DNA of 64,000 bases. It comes from Endozoicomonas sp. Mp262 (GTDB lineage Bacteria; Pseudomonadota; Gammaproteobacteria; Pseudomonadales; Endozoicomonadaceae). Location: assembly GCF_025643335.1 (NCBI RefSeq), contig NZ_CP092489.1:1840001-1904000 (forward strand), in the 5' to 3' direction. This document shows positions 9,884-19,496 of this stretch, piece after piece (position 1 is the first letter of the stretch; every line of letters begins with the position of its first letter). The notes under the pieces were generated by a model. The model saw only the letters and a list, made by a program, of their open reading frames with translations. It was not told where the DNA came from and searched no databases. The position numbers were made by a program, and so were the translations under genes.

Positions 9884-10081
9884 TGTCGTAAAAGATGTTT
9901 TGATTCACCACAGCACTCTAAAGGGCGTAATAAAGGGACAGAGGACACAGAGTTTTCATACTCTTAAAGCATAAACCTCTGTGTTCTCTGCGCCTCTGTG
10001 GTGAAAAAAAGAGTACAAAACCAACTTTTTATTTACAGAATTGAGTTTCGCGACAGCCTCGGGACGCTGGGAACGAGATGC
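9884..10081. repeat. Nested palindromic repeat between glmM and arcC
   Basis: About 200 bases between two convergent genes. Outer parts are GGGTGTCGTAAAAGATG and TTTCGCGACAGCCTCGGGACGCTGGGAACGAG. The core (9904-10004) is an inverted repeat TTCACCACAG...CTCTGTGGTGAA with GACACAGAG/CTCTGTGTT inner arms. It matches the 8.1-8.4 kb unit in plan and the 40.9 kb unit in sequence. It may serve as a bidirectional transcript end for glmM and arcC. Confidence 0.75.
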
Positions 10082-10113
10082 TTATCTTGTATAGATGTTA
10101 ACGCTTAGCGACG

Positions 10114-11049
10114 CTAGTAATAACCAATTCCTCCTTCCACTTTAGCTTCAACAAATGTGCCTGAATCGCGGGTAATAATTTCTGCCGCTTTGTCCAGTGC
10201 GCCTATTGCTGCAAATTTTCCTCCAGAGCGAACAAAACGACAGACGGACTCTACTTTTGGGCCCATACTGCCAGCAGCAAACGGGAACTTCTCAAAAGCA
10301 TCAGGTGTGGCTGAACGAATTTTCTTTGAATCCGGCTGGCCATAGTTGGTTTCCACGGCGGGCACATCGGTTAATAGAATCAGACCATCGGCATTAAGGC
10401 CTTCAGCCAGAACTGCCGAAGCCCTGTCTTTATCAACCACAGCCTCCACGCCAACCAGTTTTCCTGTTGCATCCCTGGTGACCGGAATACCACCACCTCC
10501 TCCGCATATAACCGTAATATCACCAGAGCCAACGATATGTTTCAGTGAAGGTAGTTCAAGCACTTCCTTTGGCTGCGGGGAGGGAACCACCCGGCGGTAA
10601 TAGTTGCCGTCTTGCCTAATAGTCCAGTCGGTATGGGATTCACTGAGTACCTCGGCCTCTTCCCGGGTATATACCGGCCCTACAAATTTATCCGGGTTCT
10701 TAAAGGCGGTGTCGTCTGTGTTGACAATAGTTTGAGTGGATACTGTGCATACCTTGCGACCAGGCATATAGTTTCGAAGTTCCTGCTCAAACATAAAGCC
10801 AATCATTCCCTGGGTTTGCGCGCCCAAGGCGTCAAGGGGATAGGCCTGAACCTCTTTATAGGCCTGATTCATAAGTGCTAACAACCCCACCTGGGGACCA
10901 TTACCATGAGTTAATACCACCTGATGCTTGAGGGCAACCCTGGCGATTGACTCGGCGGCAATACGGATATTTTCCCGTTGTAGGTGGGCTTCCAGAGGTT
11001 GGTTTCTTTGCAGGATAGCGTTGCCACCGAGGGCGATTACAAGCAGCAT
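10114..11049 (-). CDS. arcC: Carbamate kinase ArcC
   Basis: Last enzyme of the arginine deiminase pathway: carbamoyl phosphate + ADP gives ATP, CO2 and ammonia. 311 aa, the family length. Amino-acid-kinase fold with the N-terminal LVIALGGNAIL and LTHGNGPQVGLLALM, then ICGGGGGIPV and AVVDKDRASAVLAEGL, and the C-terminal FAAGSMGPKVESVCRFV. Only three bases separate its start from the arcB stop, so it is third in an arcA-arcB-arcC operon on the minus strand. The downstream side meets the glmM-side repeat. Confidence 0.95.
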   Translation of the reverse strand: MLLVIALGGNAILQRNQPLEAHLQRENIRIAAESIARVALKHQVVLTHGNGPQVGLLALMNQAYKEVQAYPLDALGAQTQGMIGFMFEQELRNYMPGRKVCTVSTQTIVNTDDTAFKNPDKFVGPVYTREEAEVLSESHTDWTIRQDGNYYRRVVPSPQPKEVLELPSLKHIVGSGDITVICGGGGGIPVTRDATGKLVGVEAVVDKDRASAVLAEGLNADGLILLTDVPAVETNYGQPDSKKIRSATPDAFEKFPFAAGSMGPKVESVCRFVRSGGKFAAIGALDKAAEIITRDSGTFVEAKVEGGIGYY

Positions 11050-11052
11050 GGT

Positions 11053-12057
11053 TTAATCTCCCAGGGTTGCAACCATAACTGCCTTAATGGTGTGCATTCG
11101 GTTTTCAGCTTCGTCAAAGGCAATACAGTGTTCTGACTCAAAGACCTCTTCAGTGACTTCAAGCCCGTTTTTCATGCCATACTCTTCACCAATCTGTTTT
11201 CCCACTATGGTTTCATCATTGTGAAAGGCGGGGAGGCAGTGCAGGTATTTGACCTTGGGGTTTCCGGTTTTACGGATGGTGTCCATATTCACCTGGTAAG
11301 GCTTCATAAGATTAATGCGTTCTTGCCAGGCTTCCTTGGGATCACCCATTGAAACCCAGACATCGCCGTATAGATAGTCAGCACCCTTGACTGCCTCTGC
11401 AACATCTTCAGTGAAGAGAAGCTTTGACCCGCTTTTTTCGGCAATCTTACTGCATTGGTCAATAAGCCTTTGCTCAGGGTAATAGCCTTTAGGCGCAGCA
11501 ATTGCGAAATCCACCCCCATCTTTGCACTGCCAACCAGCAGTGAGTTACCCATATTGTTTTTACCGTCTCCAAGGTAGCAGAGCTTCATTTGATTCAGGT
11601 TTTTGCCCTGGCCATGTTCAACCATGGTCAGGAAATCAGCGAGGATCTGGGTGGGATGCCATTCGTCCGTTAAACCATTCCATACCGGGACTCCGGAATA
11701 TTCTCCCAGTTCCTCAACGGCTTTTTGTGAAAAGCCCCTGAATTCAATGCCATCATACATTCGCCCTAAAACACGGGCGGTGTCTTTTACGGACTCCTTG
11801 TGCCCCATCTGCGATCCACCGCTGATAAAAGTGACATTGGCACCTTGATCAAAGGCAGCCACTTCAAAGGCGCAGCGGGTTCGGGTTGAGGTCTTCTCAA
11901 ATATCAATGCAACATTCTTCCCTTTTAGGTGTTGCTGCTCTGAGCCTGCATATTTTGCCCGTTTCAGATCCCGTGAGAGATCCAGTAAAAACTGTATTTC
12001 TTTGGGGGTGAAGTCCAGTAGTTTCAGAAAGTTTCGGTTACGAAGGTTATATGCCAT
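11053..12057 (-). CDS. arcB: Ornithine carbamoyltransferase, catabolic (ArcB)
   Basis: 334-aa transferase that splits citrulline into ornithine and carbamoyl phosphate when part of an arc operon. The carbamoyl-phosphate loop [16 protein letters not shown] (STRTR) is near residue 53. HPTQILADF follows in the middle, then DVWVSMGD and the ornithine-site HCLPAFHND near the C-terminus. The open frame extends upstream to 12156, but ATG at 12057 gives the usual [16 protein letters not shown] start and has GAGGG just upstream. An 88-base gap to arcA remains. The anabolic paralogue ArgF cannot be excluded from sequence alone; the operon context favours ArcB. Confidence 0.93.
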   Translation of the reverse strand: MAYNLRNRNFLKLLDFTPKEIQFLLDLSRDLKRAKYAGSEQQHLKGKNVALIFEKTSTRTRCAFEVAAFDQGANVTFISGGSQMGHKESVKDTARVLGRMYDGIEFRGFSQKAVEELGEYSGVPVWNGLTDEWHPTQILADFLTMVEHGQGKNLNQMKLCYLGDGKNNMGNSLLVGSAKMGVDFAIAAPKGYYPEQRLIDQCSKIAEKSGSKLLFTEDVAEAVKGADYLYGDVWVSMGDPKEAWQERINLMKPYQVNMDTIRKTGNPKVKYLHCLPAFHNDETIVGKQIGEEYGMKNGLEVTEEVFESEHCIAFDEAENRMHTIKAVMVATLGD

Positions 12058-12145
12058 GACCTTAGCCCTCTGGCTGAAAAACTTGGATAGGTTATTGGTA
12101 AGGACAAACAGGGAATAGAAACCCAAACCATTTTCTATTTTCCTG

Positions 12146-13369
12146 CTAAATTCCATCTCTCAGGATTGGGCAGCTCATGCAGCGGGCGCCACCACGCCCC
12201 CTACCAAGGTCCTCTCCGGGAATGGTGATTACGTCAATGCCGGCGGCTTCCATTTTCTTCAGGGTATGGACATTCCGCTCATACCCAATCACTTTGCCGG
12301 GGCTGATTGCCAAAACGTTATTGGCGTCATTCCACTGCTCGCGTTCCGCTTCAAAAACATCGCCTCCGGTGGGGATCATTCGGAGACTATCGATGTCCAG
12401 GGCTTTTGCCAGGGTCTTGAACAATCCGGCTTTCGTCCGTTCAGCAACAACCCTGCCTTCATCGCCAGGACGAAGCTCCCAGCATGGGCTGGTATCCAGG
12501 TTGACTCCGGGGTAGTAGCTGAAGCAGTCATGGGTCATATGGGTGAAGACAGTATCCAGATGCATGCAGCTGCGGTCTTTGGGGAGCATAACGGCAATCA
12601 CTTTTTTTGCCTGGCCGGACTTAAACAGTGCCTGGGCAAGATTTTCTATTCCCTGCGGTGAAGTTCGCTCGGATAAGCCTATGAGTACCGAGCCTTTGCC
12701 TATTACCAGGACATCCCCGCCTTCGATGGTTGCGTGATCATAATTAATATCTTCATCACCATAATAGGTAATGAAATCCGCATTTCTGAACTTTGGATGA
12801 AAGCGGTAGATGGCTCTTAAATGGACGGTTTCTCTTTGCCTGGCCACTTTAGCCATTGGGTTAAGGGATACACCGCCATAAATCCAGCAGGATGTATCCC
12901 GCGTAAATAGGTGGTTAGGGATGGGGTCAATGACAAAATCTGTTTCTTTAAGGGTATCCAGGGTCAGGCTGTGACTTTTATGGTCCAGTTCGCTCACTGT
13001 CATGCCGCCGATAAGGTGGAAGGCCATGTCGTCAAGGTCCATGTCATTCAGGCTGGTAAGCACCTCCCTTTGAAGAGCTTGTCCATAGCGCCACGGGCTG
13101 AATTGCCTTTCCATGATCCATTCTTTTCCTTCAGGGGTGGCAAGGGTTTCGGCCAGGAGAGTATGTAGCAGCAAGACTTCTACGCCATTATCCCGAAGGG
13201 CCTTCTGGAACGCGTCATGCTCCTTGCCCGCACTTTCGACACGGAGTACGTCATCAAAAAGCAGGTCTTCACAGTTGGATGGAGTCAGTCGTCTAAGGGC
13301 GAGCTCAGGTCGATGTACTATGACCTGTCTGAGTTGCCCGATTTCAGAGCCTACGCTGAGTTGTGTCAT
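12146..13369 (-). CDS. arcA: Arginine deiminase ArcA
   Basis: Hydrolyses arginine to citrulline and ammonia. 407 aa. Pentein-fold motifs: [21 protein letters not shown] (conserved FTRD), [20 protein letters not shown] (His-Asp pair) and the C-terminal [10 protein letters not shown] containing the nucleophilic Cys. ATG at 13369 is used because GAGAGG sits seven bases upstream. The longer frame to 13411 lacks similarity. First gene of the arcA-arcB-arcC operon, divergent from an ArcD-type transporter, so the pathway is complete: antiporter, deiminase, transferase and kinase. It supplies ATP without respiration and ammonia for acid defence. Confidence 0.95.
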   Translation of the reverse strand: MTQLSVGSEIGQLRQVIVHRPELALRRLTPSNCEDLLFDDVLRVESAGKEHDAFQKALRDNGVEVLLLHTLLAETLATPEGKEWIMERQFSPWRYGQALQREVLTSLNDMDLDDMAFHLIGGMTVSELDHKSHSLTLDTLKETDFVIDPIPNHLFTRDTSCWIYGGVSLNPMAKVARQRETVHLRAIYRFHPKFRNADFITYYGDEDINYDHATIEGGDVLVIGKGSVLIGLSERTSPQGIENLAQALFKSGQAKKVIAVMLPKDRSCMHLDTVFTHMTHDCFSYYPGVNLDTSPCWELRPGDEGRVVAERTKAGLFKTLAKALDIDSLRMIPTGGDVFEAEREQWNDANNVLAISPGKVIGYERNVHTLKKMEAAGIDVITIPGEDLGRGRGGARCMSCPILRDGI

Positions 13370-13590
13370 TACACACCTCTCATTAAGGGAAAGTAGGGGA
13401 CGGTTAAACAAGGCAAATTAGATAATCATCAGTAGTGTAGGCAGGGATTTCAGGCTCAACAAGTGTGGGCATTTCTTTTTTAATAAAAAGGATGGTTATG
13501 GCTATCCTATAATCGTTTCCGTAGTTGTCATTTTTTCTATTGCCCTCTCCGGCATTATTTTTTTGCAAGACTTGCGAAGGTGGATTGATT
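13370..13590. promoter_or_regulatory. Divergent promoter region arcA / arcD-like
   Basis: 221 bases between two divergent starts. A perfect TATAAT lies at 13508-13513 reading toward the transporter gene, without a recognisable TTGACA at normal spacing, which would fit an activator-dependent promoter. I looked for an FNR/ANR box (TTGAT-N4-ATCAA) and found no convincing one, so the activator remains unknown. Confidence 0.4.
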
Positions 13591-15000
13591 ATGAAGACGT
13601 TCAGGTTTCCATCTGCATATACGATTCTGTTTTTAATTATTGTATTTGTTGCGATTCTCACCTGGATCGTACCTGCAGGTAAATACCAGGTTGAAACCAA
13701 TGAAGCGTTGGGGAAAGAGGTGCCTGTAGCGGGTACTTATCATGAAGTGGAGCCTAATCCTCAGGGAATTGAAGAGGTTCTTTTGGCCCCGGTCTCCGGT
13801 TTCTATGACCCGGACTCCTACCAGGCCAACGGGATTGATGTGGCTTTTTTTATCCTGGTTATTGGTGGATTCCTCGCCGTAGTGACAAAAACAGGGGCTA
13901 TCGATTCGGGTATCGCCAAAGTGACTGCGGCTCTTGAGGGGCGAGAGCAGTTAATGATTCCCATCCTGATGTTTCTGTTTTCACTGGGTGGCACTATCTA
14001 TGGGATGGCAGAAGAAAGCCTGGCCTTTTATCCTCTTATTTTACCGGTGATGATTGCTGCCGGGTACGACTCGATAACAGCCGTATCCGTTATATTGGTG
14101 GGTGCGGGTATTGGTACGCTTGCCTCTACCGTTAATCCTTTTGCAACAGTGATCGCGTCAGATGCAGCGGGGGTCAGTTTTACTTCCGGTATGACCTTGC
14201 GTTTTATCCTTTATTTCCTAGGGCTTGCCATTTGTATTGTTTATGTCATGCGCTACGCAGCCAGGGTAAAAGCGGATCCTGAACGCTCAATTGTTGCCGA
14301 GATGCATCAATCCAATCGCGACCATTTTCTTTCCCAGCGTGATGAAACCATTTCTTCAGAGTTAACCGGTTCCCAAAAATTGATTTTGCTGCTATTTCTC
14401 GCTGCTTTTGGTGTGATGATATATGGCGTTTCTGTGGCAGGCTGGTGGATGGCCAGAATGTCTGCCCTGTTTCTGGTGGCCTCAATTTTAACGGCGTTTA
14501 TTGCCAGGATGAGCGAACAGGAATTTACAGATACTTTTGTTGACGGTGCCAGGGATCTTTTAGGTGTAGCACTGGTGATTGGCATTGCCAGGGGCATTGT
14601 GACCATCATGAACGATGGCATGATTACCGATACGATTCTTTATTGGGCAGAACAATCTGTCAGTGGTCTGTCATCTATTGCATTTATTAATGTGATGTAC
14701 TGGATTGAGATTGTGCTTTCATTTTTTGTGCCTTCCAGTTCCGGGCTTGCTGTGCTGTCCATGCCGGTAATGGCGCCATTGGCGGATTTTTCCAGTGTTG
14801 GCAGGGAGCTTGTGGTAACAGCCTATCAATCAGCCAGTGGTATTGTTAATTTTATCACGCCCACATCAGGGGTTGTGATGGGTGCTTTGGCCATGGGGCG
14901 AGTGTCTTATGAGCGTTGGCTCAAATTTGTTTGGCCCTTATTGTTAATCTTGACGGTGTTTCTGACGATTGCCCTGAGTGTGGGGGCATTTGTTGGATAG
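13591..15000 (+). CDS. YfcC-family arginine/ornithine antiporter-like transporter
   Basis: 469-aa polytopic inner-membrane protein of the YfcC / C4-dicarboxylate anaerobic carrier group, commonly placed in arc operons as the ArcD function (arginine in, ornithine out). Features: TM1 at residues 10-28 ending in the family motif TWIVPAGKYQ, a hydrophilic segment, IDVAFFILVIGGFLAVV, GTIYGMAEESLAFYPLILPVM, the substrate loop GAGIGTLASTVNPFATVIAS and, late, FFVPSSSGLAVLSMPVMAP and TPTSGVVMGAL. ATG 13591 (MKTFRFPSAYT) with GAAGG upstream is preferred to the longer frame from 13525. Divergent from arcA. The substrate is inferred from context. Confidence 0.82.
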   Translation: MKTFRFPSAYTILFLIIVFVAILTWIVPAGKYQVETNEALGKEVPVAGTYHEVEPNPQGIEEVLLAPVSGFYDPDSYQANGIDVAFFILVIGGFLAVVTKTGAIDSGIAKVTAALEGREQLMIPILMFLFSLGGTIYGMAEESLAFYPLILPVMIAAGYDSITAVSVILVGAGIGTLASTVNPFATVIASDAAGVSFTSGMTLRFILYFLGLAICIVYVMRYAARVKADPERSIVAEMHQSNRDHFLSQRDETISSELTGSQKLILLLFLAAFGVMIYGVSVAGWWMARMSALFLVASILTAFIARMSEQEFTDTFVDGARDLLGVALVIGIARGIVTIMNDGMITDTILYWAEQSVSGLSSIAFINVMYWIEIVLSFFVPSSSGLAVLSMPVMAPLADFSSVGRELVVTAYQSASGIVNFITPTSGVVMGALAMGRVSYERWLKFVWPLLLILTVFLTIALSVGAFVG

Positions 15001-15138
15001 GCATAGGTAATGGGGCCAGGAGCCTGTCGGACTTAAGCTTGTTCTATGCGGCAACGCCGGGGCTGTTGCCGAAAGCCAAAAAGGATAAACAAGGTGAGAG
15101 CGAGTTTGTGAAATATTTGGGTTAAGCCCGACCGGTTC

Positions 15139-15624
15139 CTAATCTTTTTCCACCCTGATAATGTTTCCGTTAAAGGCATCCGTAACAACGGTCACTTTCT
15201 GTTTGTATTTGCCTGTGCAGTAGAGTGTTCTGATCAGTCGATTTTCACTGTACTTTAACGTTGTCTTGTTTATTTTTTGGATGGAGTACTTTTGTTGTAA
15301 CTCATTTTTTAGTATTCCCAGGTCGTATAGGGATGTTTTTTGTGGGTTCCTGTAGGGGTGGTCTTGAATGATCTCTCCTGTTTTAGCGTTGATTGTCATT
15401 GTGTACGTGGTTTTGTCGGGGGGCACTTTGTAAAGAATACGGTCCTGGTTGGTGTGATCGGTGGGTTCGAAATGCTTGATAATTTGCATGTTCGGGTGTG
15501 CGGCTTTTGCTTTATCAAGCTTGAGGAGTTTTTCTGTGTGAGTGGGGATGTCGGCATAAACCCAGCCGTGACAGGGAATAAGTAAGGCCATTAGCCATAC
15601 TCGAGAGGGTCGTTTGATGATCAT
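15139..15624 (-). CDS. Small secreted PepSY-like protein, unknown function
   Basis: 161 aa with an N-terminal signal peptide (Lys-Arg, then WLMALLIPCHGWVYA, probable cleavage after VYA). The mature part has two PepSY-like repeats: TMTINAKTGEIIQDHPY and KVTVVTDAFNGNIIRVEKD, each a beta hairpin with G-x-I-[IL]. Expected in the periplasm. It lies alone between the arcD-like gene and tpiA, tail to tail with the former. The 138 bases to its left (15001-15138) show no gene. No function can be named. Confidence 0.65.
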   Translation of the reverse strand: MIIKRPSRVWLMALLIPCHGWVYADIPTHTEKLLKLDKAKAAHPNMQIIKHFEPTDHTNQDRILYKVPPDKTTYTMTINAKTGEIIQDHPYRNPQKTSLYDLGILKNELQQKYSIQKINKTTLKYSENRLIRTLYCTGKYKQKVTVVTDAFNGNIIRVEKD

Positions 15625-15852
15625 GGCAGGAAGGTCTGTATTTGGAATGTCTTGATGGTAATATGCCCTGAAAGCGTAGACCTGAAGTCACGGTATTACA
15701 AACGGGGCTGGCTTTAAGGGATAAGTGGTCTGTATGGTGTTTATGCTTTTCTCTCAGAGGTGCATTGCTTGATTGGGAACGCTTCTAAGTAGTTGTATCG
15801 GCTTGTGGTCTAGGTTATCATTCGCACCCCCGCGAGTGATGAGGTGAGCAGT

Positions 15853-16599
15853 ATGCGTCAGCCGCTAGTAGCTGGAAACTGGAAGATGAATGGCTCTTCC
15901 CAAAGTATTCGAGAACTTCTCGACGGTATCGTTTCCGGACTGGAATCCAAGGCCGAGGTGCTGGTTTGCCCTCCTGCTATTTATATTCAGCAGGCTCGCG
16001 AAATGCTCAGCGGTACAGCTGTGAAATGGGGGCTTCAGAACGTCTCTGATAAAGCGTCCGGTGCTTTCACGGGTGAAACATCTCCGCTGATGGCAAAAGA
16101 TCTGGATTGCAAGTACGTGATTATAGGTCATTCCGAACGTCGCTCTATTTTTGGAGAGACTGATAAGGATGTTGCCGCGAAGTTTTGTGCTCTTGTTGAT
16201 CAGGGTATTGTACCTATTCTATGTGTTGGTGAAACTCTGGAAGAGCGTGAAGCAGGAACAACCATGAAGGTGGTTGAAAAGCAGATAGAGACTGTGCTGC
16301 AGGAAGCAGGTTCAAATCGCTTGGGTAACTTTGTCATTGCCTATGAGCCGGTTTGGGCTATTGGTACTGGTTTGACTGCGACACCTGAACAGGCTCAGGA
16401 AGTTCATGCAGCTATTCGAGAGTTGCTTTCCCGGACTGATGAAAGTGTGGCTCAAAAGACCAGAATACTGTATGGTGGCAGCATGAAAGCAGCCAATGCA
16501 GCTGAGTTGATGGCCAACCCTGATGTGGATGGCGGTCTTATTGGTGGGGCTTCGTTGGTCGCTGAAGATTTTAAGGCGATTTGTCACGCTGCGGGATAG
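15853..16599 (+). CDS. tpiA: Triose-phosphate isomerase
   Basis: Glycolytic interconversion of dihydroxyacetone phosphate and glyceraldehyde-3-phosphate. 248 aa from ATG 15853 (MRQPLVAGNWKMNGS), with GAGGTGA five bases upstream. GTG at 15844 is an alternative. Catalytic residues are all present: Lys of GNWKMNG, His of VIIGHSERR, Glu of AYEPVWAIGTG, then the phosphate loop GGS and GLIGGASL. It ends two bases before secG, as in the Pseudomonas tpiA-secG arrangement. Confidence 0.96.
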   Translation: MRQPLVAGNWKMNGSSQSIRELLDGIVSGLESKAEVLVCPPAIYIQQAREMLSGTAVKWGLQNVSDKASGAFTGETSPLMAKDLDCKYVIIGHSERRSIFGETDKDVAAKFCALVDQGIVPILCVGETLEEREAGTTMKVVEKQIETVLQEAGSNRLGNFVIAYEPVWAIGTGLTATPEQAQEVHAAIRELLSRTDESVAQKTRILYGGSMKAANAAELMANPDVDGGLIGGASLVAEDFKAICHAAG

Positions 16600-16601
16600 C
16601 A

Positions 16602-16985
16602 ATGGAAACAATAGTTCTTATTGTGCATGTTCTTGTCGCTGCTGGAGTGATCGGATTAATTCTGATTCAGCAGGGCAAGGGCGCTGAAGCGGGTGCCAGT
16701 TTTGGTGCCGGCGCCTCTCAGACGGTGTTTGGGAGTCAAGGTTCTGCCAGCTTTTTGAGCAGGACAACAGCAATATTGGCGACGGTCTTTTTCTTGACCA
16801 GTTTTGGCCTGGCAATGGTGGCCAGACAAAAAGCTGATGCTGTAAGCGGTGCGGGTATACCGGCTGTAGTTGTTGAAGAAACCGTTTCCGGTGATGCTCC
16901 AATTTCTGCAGAAAAAAATACTGTTGAAACTGATGCGCCTGTGATAGAATCGCAGCCAGTTAAGAGCGACGAAGAAAGCAAGTAG
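16602..16985 (+). CDS. secG: Preprotein translocase subunit SecG
   Basis: 127-aa SecYEG accessory subunit. Two TM helices (about residues 3-22 and 54-73) flank the typical VLIQQGKGAEAGASFGAGASQTVFGSQG-type loop, seen here as LILIQQGKGAEAGASFG. A hydrophilic acidic tail of about 50 residues follows TM2. ATG 16602 is two bases after the tpiA stop. The frame's upstream extension to 16581 is not needed. tRNA-Leu follows 38 bases later, as in many gammaproteobacteria. Confidence 0.93.
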   Translation: METIVLIVHVLVAAGVIGLILIQQGKGAEAGASFGAGASQTVFGSQGSASFLSRTTAILATVFFLTSFGLAMVARQKADAVSGAGIPAVVVEETVSGDAPISAEKNTVETDAPVIESQPVKSDEESK

Positions 16986-17023
16986 TCGTCTTTTTTGTCC
17001 GGGTTTGCGGACAGAATGGTGTA

Positions 17024-17110
17024 GCCGAAGTGGTGGAATTGGTAGACACGCCATCTTGAGGGGGTGGTGCTCTATTGAGCGTGCGGGTTCAAGTCCCGCC
17101 TTCGGCACCA
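17024..17110 (+). tRNA. tRNA-Leu (anticodon GAG)
   Basis: 87-base class II tRNA with acceptor GCCGAAG/CTTCGGC, D-arm GGTAGACACG, anticodon stem-loop CCATC-TTGAGGG-GGTGG (anticodon GAG at 17058-17060), long variable arm, T-loop GGTTCAAGTCCC and encoded CCA. It follows secG as in E. coli (leuU position). Confidence 0.96.
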
Positions 17111-17215
17111 ATAGTTTAATGGCTGTATAACGATGGGTCGTTGAATATAAATTGGAATGATTTAGGAGAAAGTTGTCAGTTATCATTAGTAGCGATATAC
17201 TGATAAACGCTTTGA

Positions 17216-17292
<77 letters not shown>

Positions 17293-17296
17293 ATAT

Positions 17297-17323
17297 AAAA
17301 CCCCCGTTTGAGGGGTTTTTTAT
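17297..17323 (+). terminator. Terminator after tRNA-fMet
   Basis: Stem AAAACCCC/GGGGTTTT around CGTTTGA, ending in a T6 tract, immediately 3' of the tRNA. It would terminate or attenuate tRNA transcription before rimP. Confidence 0.85.
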
Positions 17324-17383
17324 TAGGTGGTGCAATTTTAAGTGCAGCGGCAGTCTGTGAGTGTCTGTGCTGCATATAAGCAC

Positions 17384-17407
17384 AGGGCTTTCATAGCCCT
17401 TTTTTTG
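17384..17407 (+). terminator. Second hairpin with U-tract in rimP leader
   Basis: AGGGCT-TTCAT-AGCCCT followed by T7, only 24 bases before the rimP GTG. Two terminator-like hairpins in the short tRNA-rimP spacer suggest partial read-through or antitermination control of the operon, or an internal promoter between them. Confidence 0.65.
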
Positions 17408-17430
17408 TTTTTATAGCAGGTGTTTCAGTC

Positions 17431-17889
17431 GTGGCAGGCAAGCAGTCGCAACTGGAGATAATGATAGAGCCGATTGTAGCATCGCTCGAATACCGCCTTT
17501 GGGGTATTGAGTTTCTGTCTCAAGGGCGTCATTCATTACTCCGGATATACATAGACAGTGATGGTGGTATTACTCTTGATGACTGTGAAAAAGTCAGTCG
17601 TCAGGTGAGTAGTGTCTTTGATGTTGAAGACCCCATCACTGAGGAGTATACACTGGAGGTCTCCTCTCCTGGTATGGATCGCCCTTTATTCAGGCTGGAG
17701 CAGTACCAGGCCTGGGCCGGATCTGAAGTATCGATTCGGTTGCGCGTACCCTTTGAAGGACGGCGAAAGTATAAGGGCGTTATCAAAGGGGTTGAGGATC
17801 ATGATGTTGTTATTGTGGCCGATGGTCACGAGCTTCTGTTGCCTATCGAGAGTATCGAAAAGGCGCAGGTGATACCACAGTTCGACTGA
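17431..17889 (+). CDS. rimP: Ribosome maturation factor RimP
   Basis: 152-aa factor for 30S subunit maturation; E. coli RimP is about the same length. N-terminal alpha/beta domain with [18 protein letters not shown] and [21 protein letters not shown], then [15 protein letters not shown] (family signature SSPG.DRPL), then an Sm-like SH3 domain with the [21 protein letters not shown] strand set. The start is GTG with CAGGTG nine bases upstream. First protein of the rimP-nusA-infB operon. Confidence 0.95.
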   Translation: MAGKQSQLEIMIEPIVASLEYRLWGIEFLSQGRHSLLRIYIDSDGGITLDDCEKVSRQVSSVFDVEDPITEEYTLEVSSPGMDRPLFRLEQYQAWAGSEVSIRLRVPFEGRRKYKGVIKGVEDHDVVIVADGHELLLPIESIEKAQVIPQFD

Positions 17890-17976
17890 ATTAATCAGGC
17901 CGGACAATCGTACCGGTTTGCGGCCAGAGAAGTGTTGGCATAAGCATGGACTGGTTCAGCATAGACGAGGCAGAGC

Positions 17977-19470
17977 ATGAGTAAAGAGATTCTGTTGGTC
18001 GTAGAGTCCGTATCCAATGAAAAGGGAGTGCCGCCCGAAGTTATTTTCGAGGCGATTGAAATAGCACTGGCAACGGCGACCAAGAAACGCTATGAGAGCG
18101 AGGTCGATATCCGTGTGGCTATTGACCGGAAAACAGGGGAATACGAGACTTTCCGTCGCTGGACGGTTGTGGCTGATGAGGATTTCGAATTCCCTGGCAT
18201 GCACTTGACCCTGGATGAAGGCCAAGAAAAAGAAGAAACCATCGAAATCGGTGGTATCTGGGAAGAAGAAGTAGAATCCGTAGGCTTTGGGCGTATTGCA
18301 GCACAAACCGCCAAGCAGGTTATTGTACAGAAGGTCCGTGAAGCTGAGCGGCTCCAGATGGTTGAAGCTTACCGGGATAAACTGGGTGAGCTGATTTCGG
18401 GGACTGTGAAGAAAACAACCCGTGACAGCATTATTATCGATTTAGGTAATAATGCTGAGGCAGTGATGCGTAAAGATCAAATGCTGCCCAGGGAAAACTT
18501 TAGGGTAGGAACCCGGGTTCGGGCATTACTGCACGAAATTTCCACAGAAGGCCGTGGGCCTCAGCTGATGCTTTCCCGGGCTTGTCCGGCCATGCTGGTG
18601 GAATTGTTTAGAATCGAAGTTCCTGAAATTTCAGAAGAAGTTATTGAAATTAAAGGTGCGGCAAGGGATCCGGGGCTTCGTGCGAAAATTTCGGTAAAAA
18701 CCAATGATGGCCGTATCGACCCGGTAGGTGCCTGTGTTGGTATGCGCGGAGCACGGGTTCAGGCCGTTTCCGGAGAGCTTGGGAACGAGCGTGTTGATAT
18801 CGTGCTTTGGGATGAGAATCCAGTGCAGTATGTCATCAACGCCATGCAGCCTGCCGAAGTGGCCTCCATTGTGGTGGATGAGGACTCCGGGGCAATGGAT
18901 ATTGCTGTTGCGGAAGATAATCTGGCGCAGGCTATTGGTCGTAACGGCCAGAATGTTCGCCTGGCCAGTGAGCTGACAGGCTGGAACCTGAACGTGATGA
19001 CTGAGTCTGATGCTGCAGAAAAGCAGCAAAAAGAGACCGGACGCGTTGTCCAGAGGTTTGTTGATCAGCTTGGCGTTGATAAGGAACTGGCCGAACTGCT
19101 GGTGGAGGAAGGGTTCTCCACCATGGAAGAAATTGCTTATGTACCTATCGATGAGATGCTTGCAATCGAGGGTATGGACAAAGAAGTGGTCGACGAGCTG
19201 CGTACACGCGCCAAAGACAAGCTGCTGACTGAGGCAATTGCTCAGGAAGAAAAAATCGACGGAGTCCAGCCTGCTGATGATCTGCTAAATATGGATGGCA
19301 TGAATCAGGAATTGGCACTTGAGCTGGCCAGTCGTGGTGTTGTGACCATGGAAGATCTTGCTGAGCAGTCTGTGGATGAATTGCTTGAAATTGAAGGCAT
19401 TGATGAAAAGCAGGCCGGTGAGTTGATTATGACCGCGCGCAAACCCTGGTTCGAGGAAGCGGGTAACTGA
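17977..19470 (+). CDS. nusA: Transcription termination/antitermination factor NusA
   Basis: 497 aa, full length. NTD binding RNAP ([19 protein letters not shown]), S1 domain ([18 protein letters not shown]), KH1/KH2 with [25 protein letters not shown] and [19 protein letters not shown], and two acidic helix-hairpin-helix repeats at the C-terminus, both of the form [17 protein letters not shown] / [10 protein letters not shown]. The C-terminal repeats are characteristic of gammaproteobacteria. It ends 26 bases before infB. Confidence 0.97.
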   Translation: MSKEILLVVESVSNEKGVPPEVIFEAIEIALATATKKRYESEVDIRVAIDRKTGEYETFRRWTVVADEDFEFPGMHLTLDEGQEKEETIEIGGIWEEEVESVGFGRIAAQTAKQVIVQKVREAERLQMVEAYRDKLGELISGTVKKTTRDSIIIDLGNNAEAVMRKDQMLPRENFRVGTRVRALLHEISTEGRGPQLMLSRACPAMLVELFRIEVPEISEEVIEIKGAARDPGLRAKISVKTNDGRIDPVGACVGMRGARVQAVSGELGNERVDIVLWDENPVQYVINAMQPAEVASIVVDEDSGAMDIAVAEDNLAQAIGRNGQNVRLASELTGWNLNVMTESDAAEKQQKETGRVVQRFVDQLGVDKELAELLVEEGFSTMEEIAYVPIDEMLAIEGMDKEVVDELRTRAKDKLLTEAIAQEEKIDGVQPADDLLNMDGMNQELALELASRGVVTMEDLAEQSVDELLEIEGIDEKQAGELIMTARKPWFEEAGN

Positions 19471-19496
19471 GCGGGCCACTGAGAGGAGAAGTGTGA

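Noticed and set aside
13370-13590. FNR/ANR box controlling the arc genes
   Set aside because: Expected biologically, but no TTGAT-N4-ATCAA-like palindrome could be found by reading.
14916-15125. 69-codon frame overlapping the end of the arcD-like gene
   Set aside because: Out of frame with the transporter for most of its length; remainder is non-conserved spacer.
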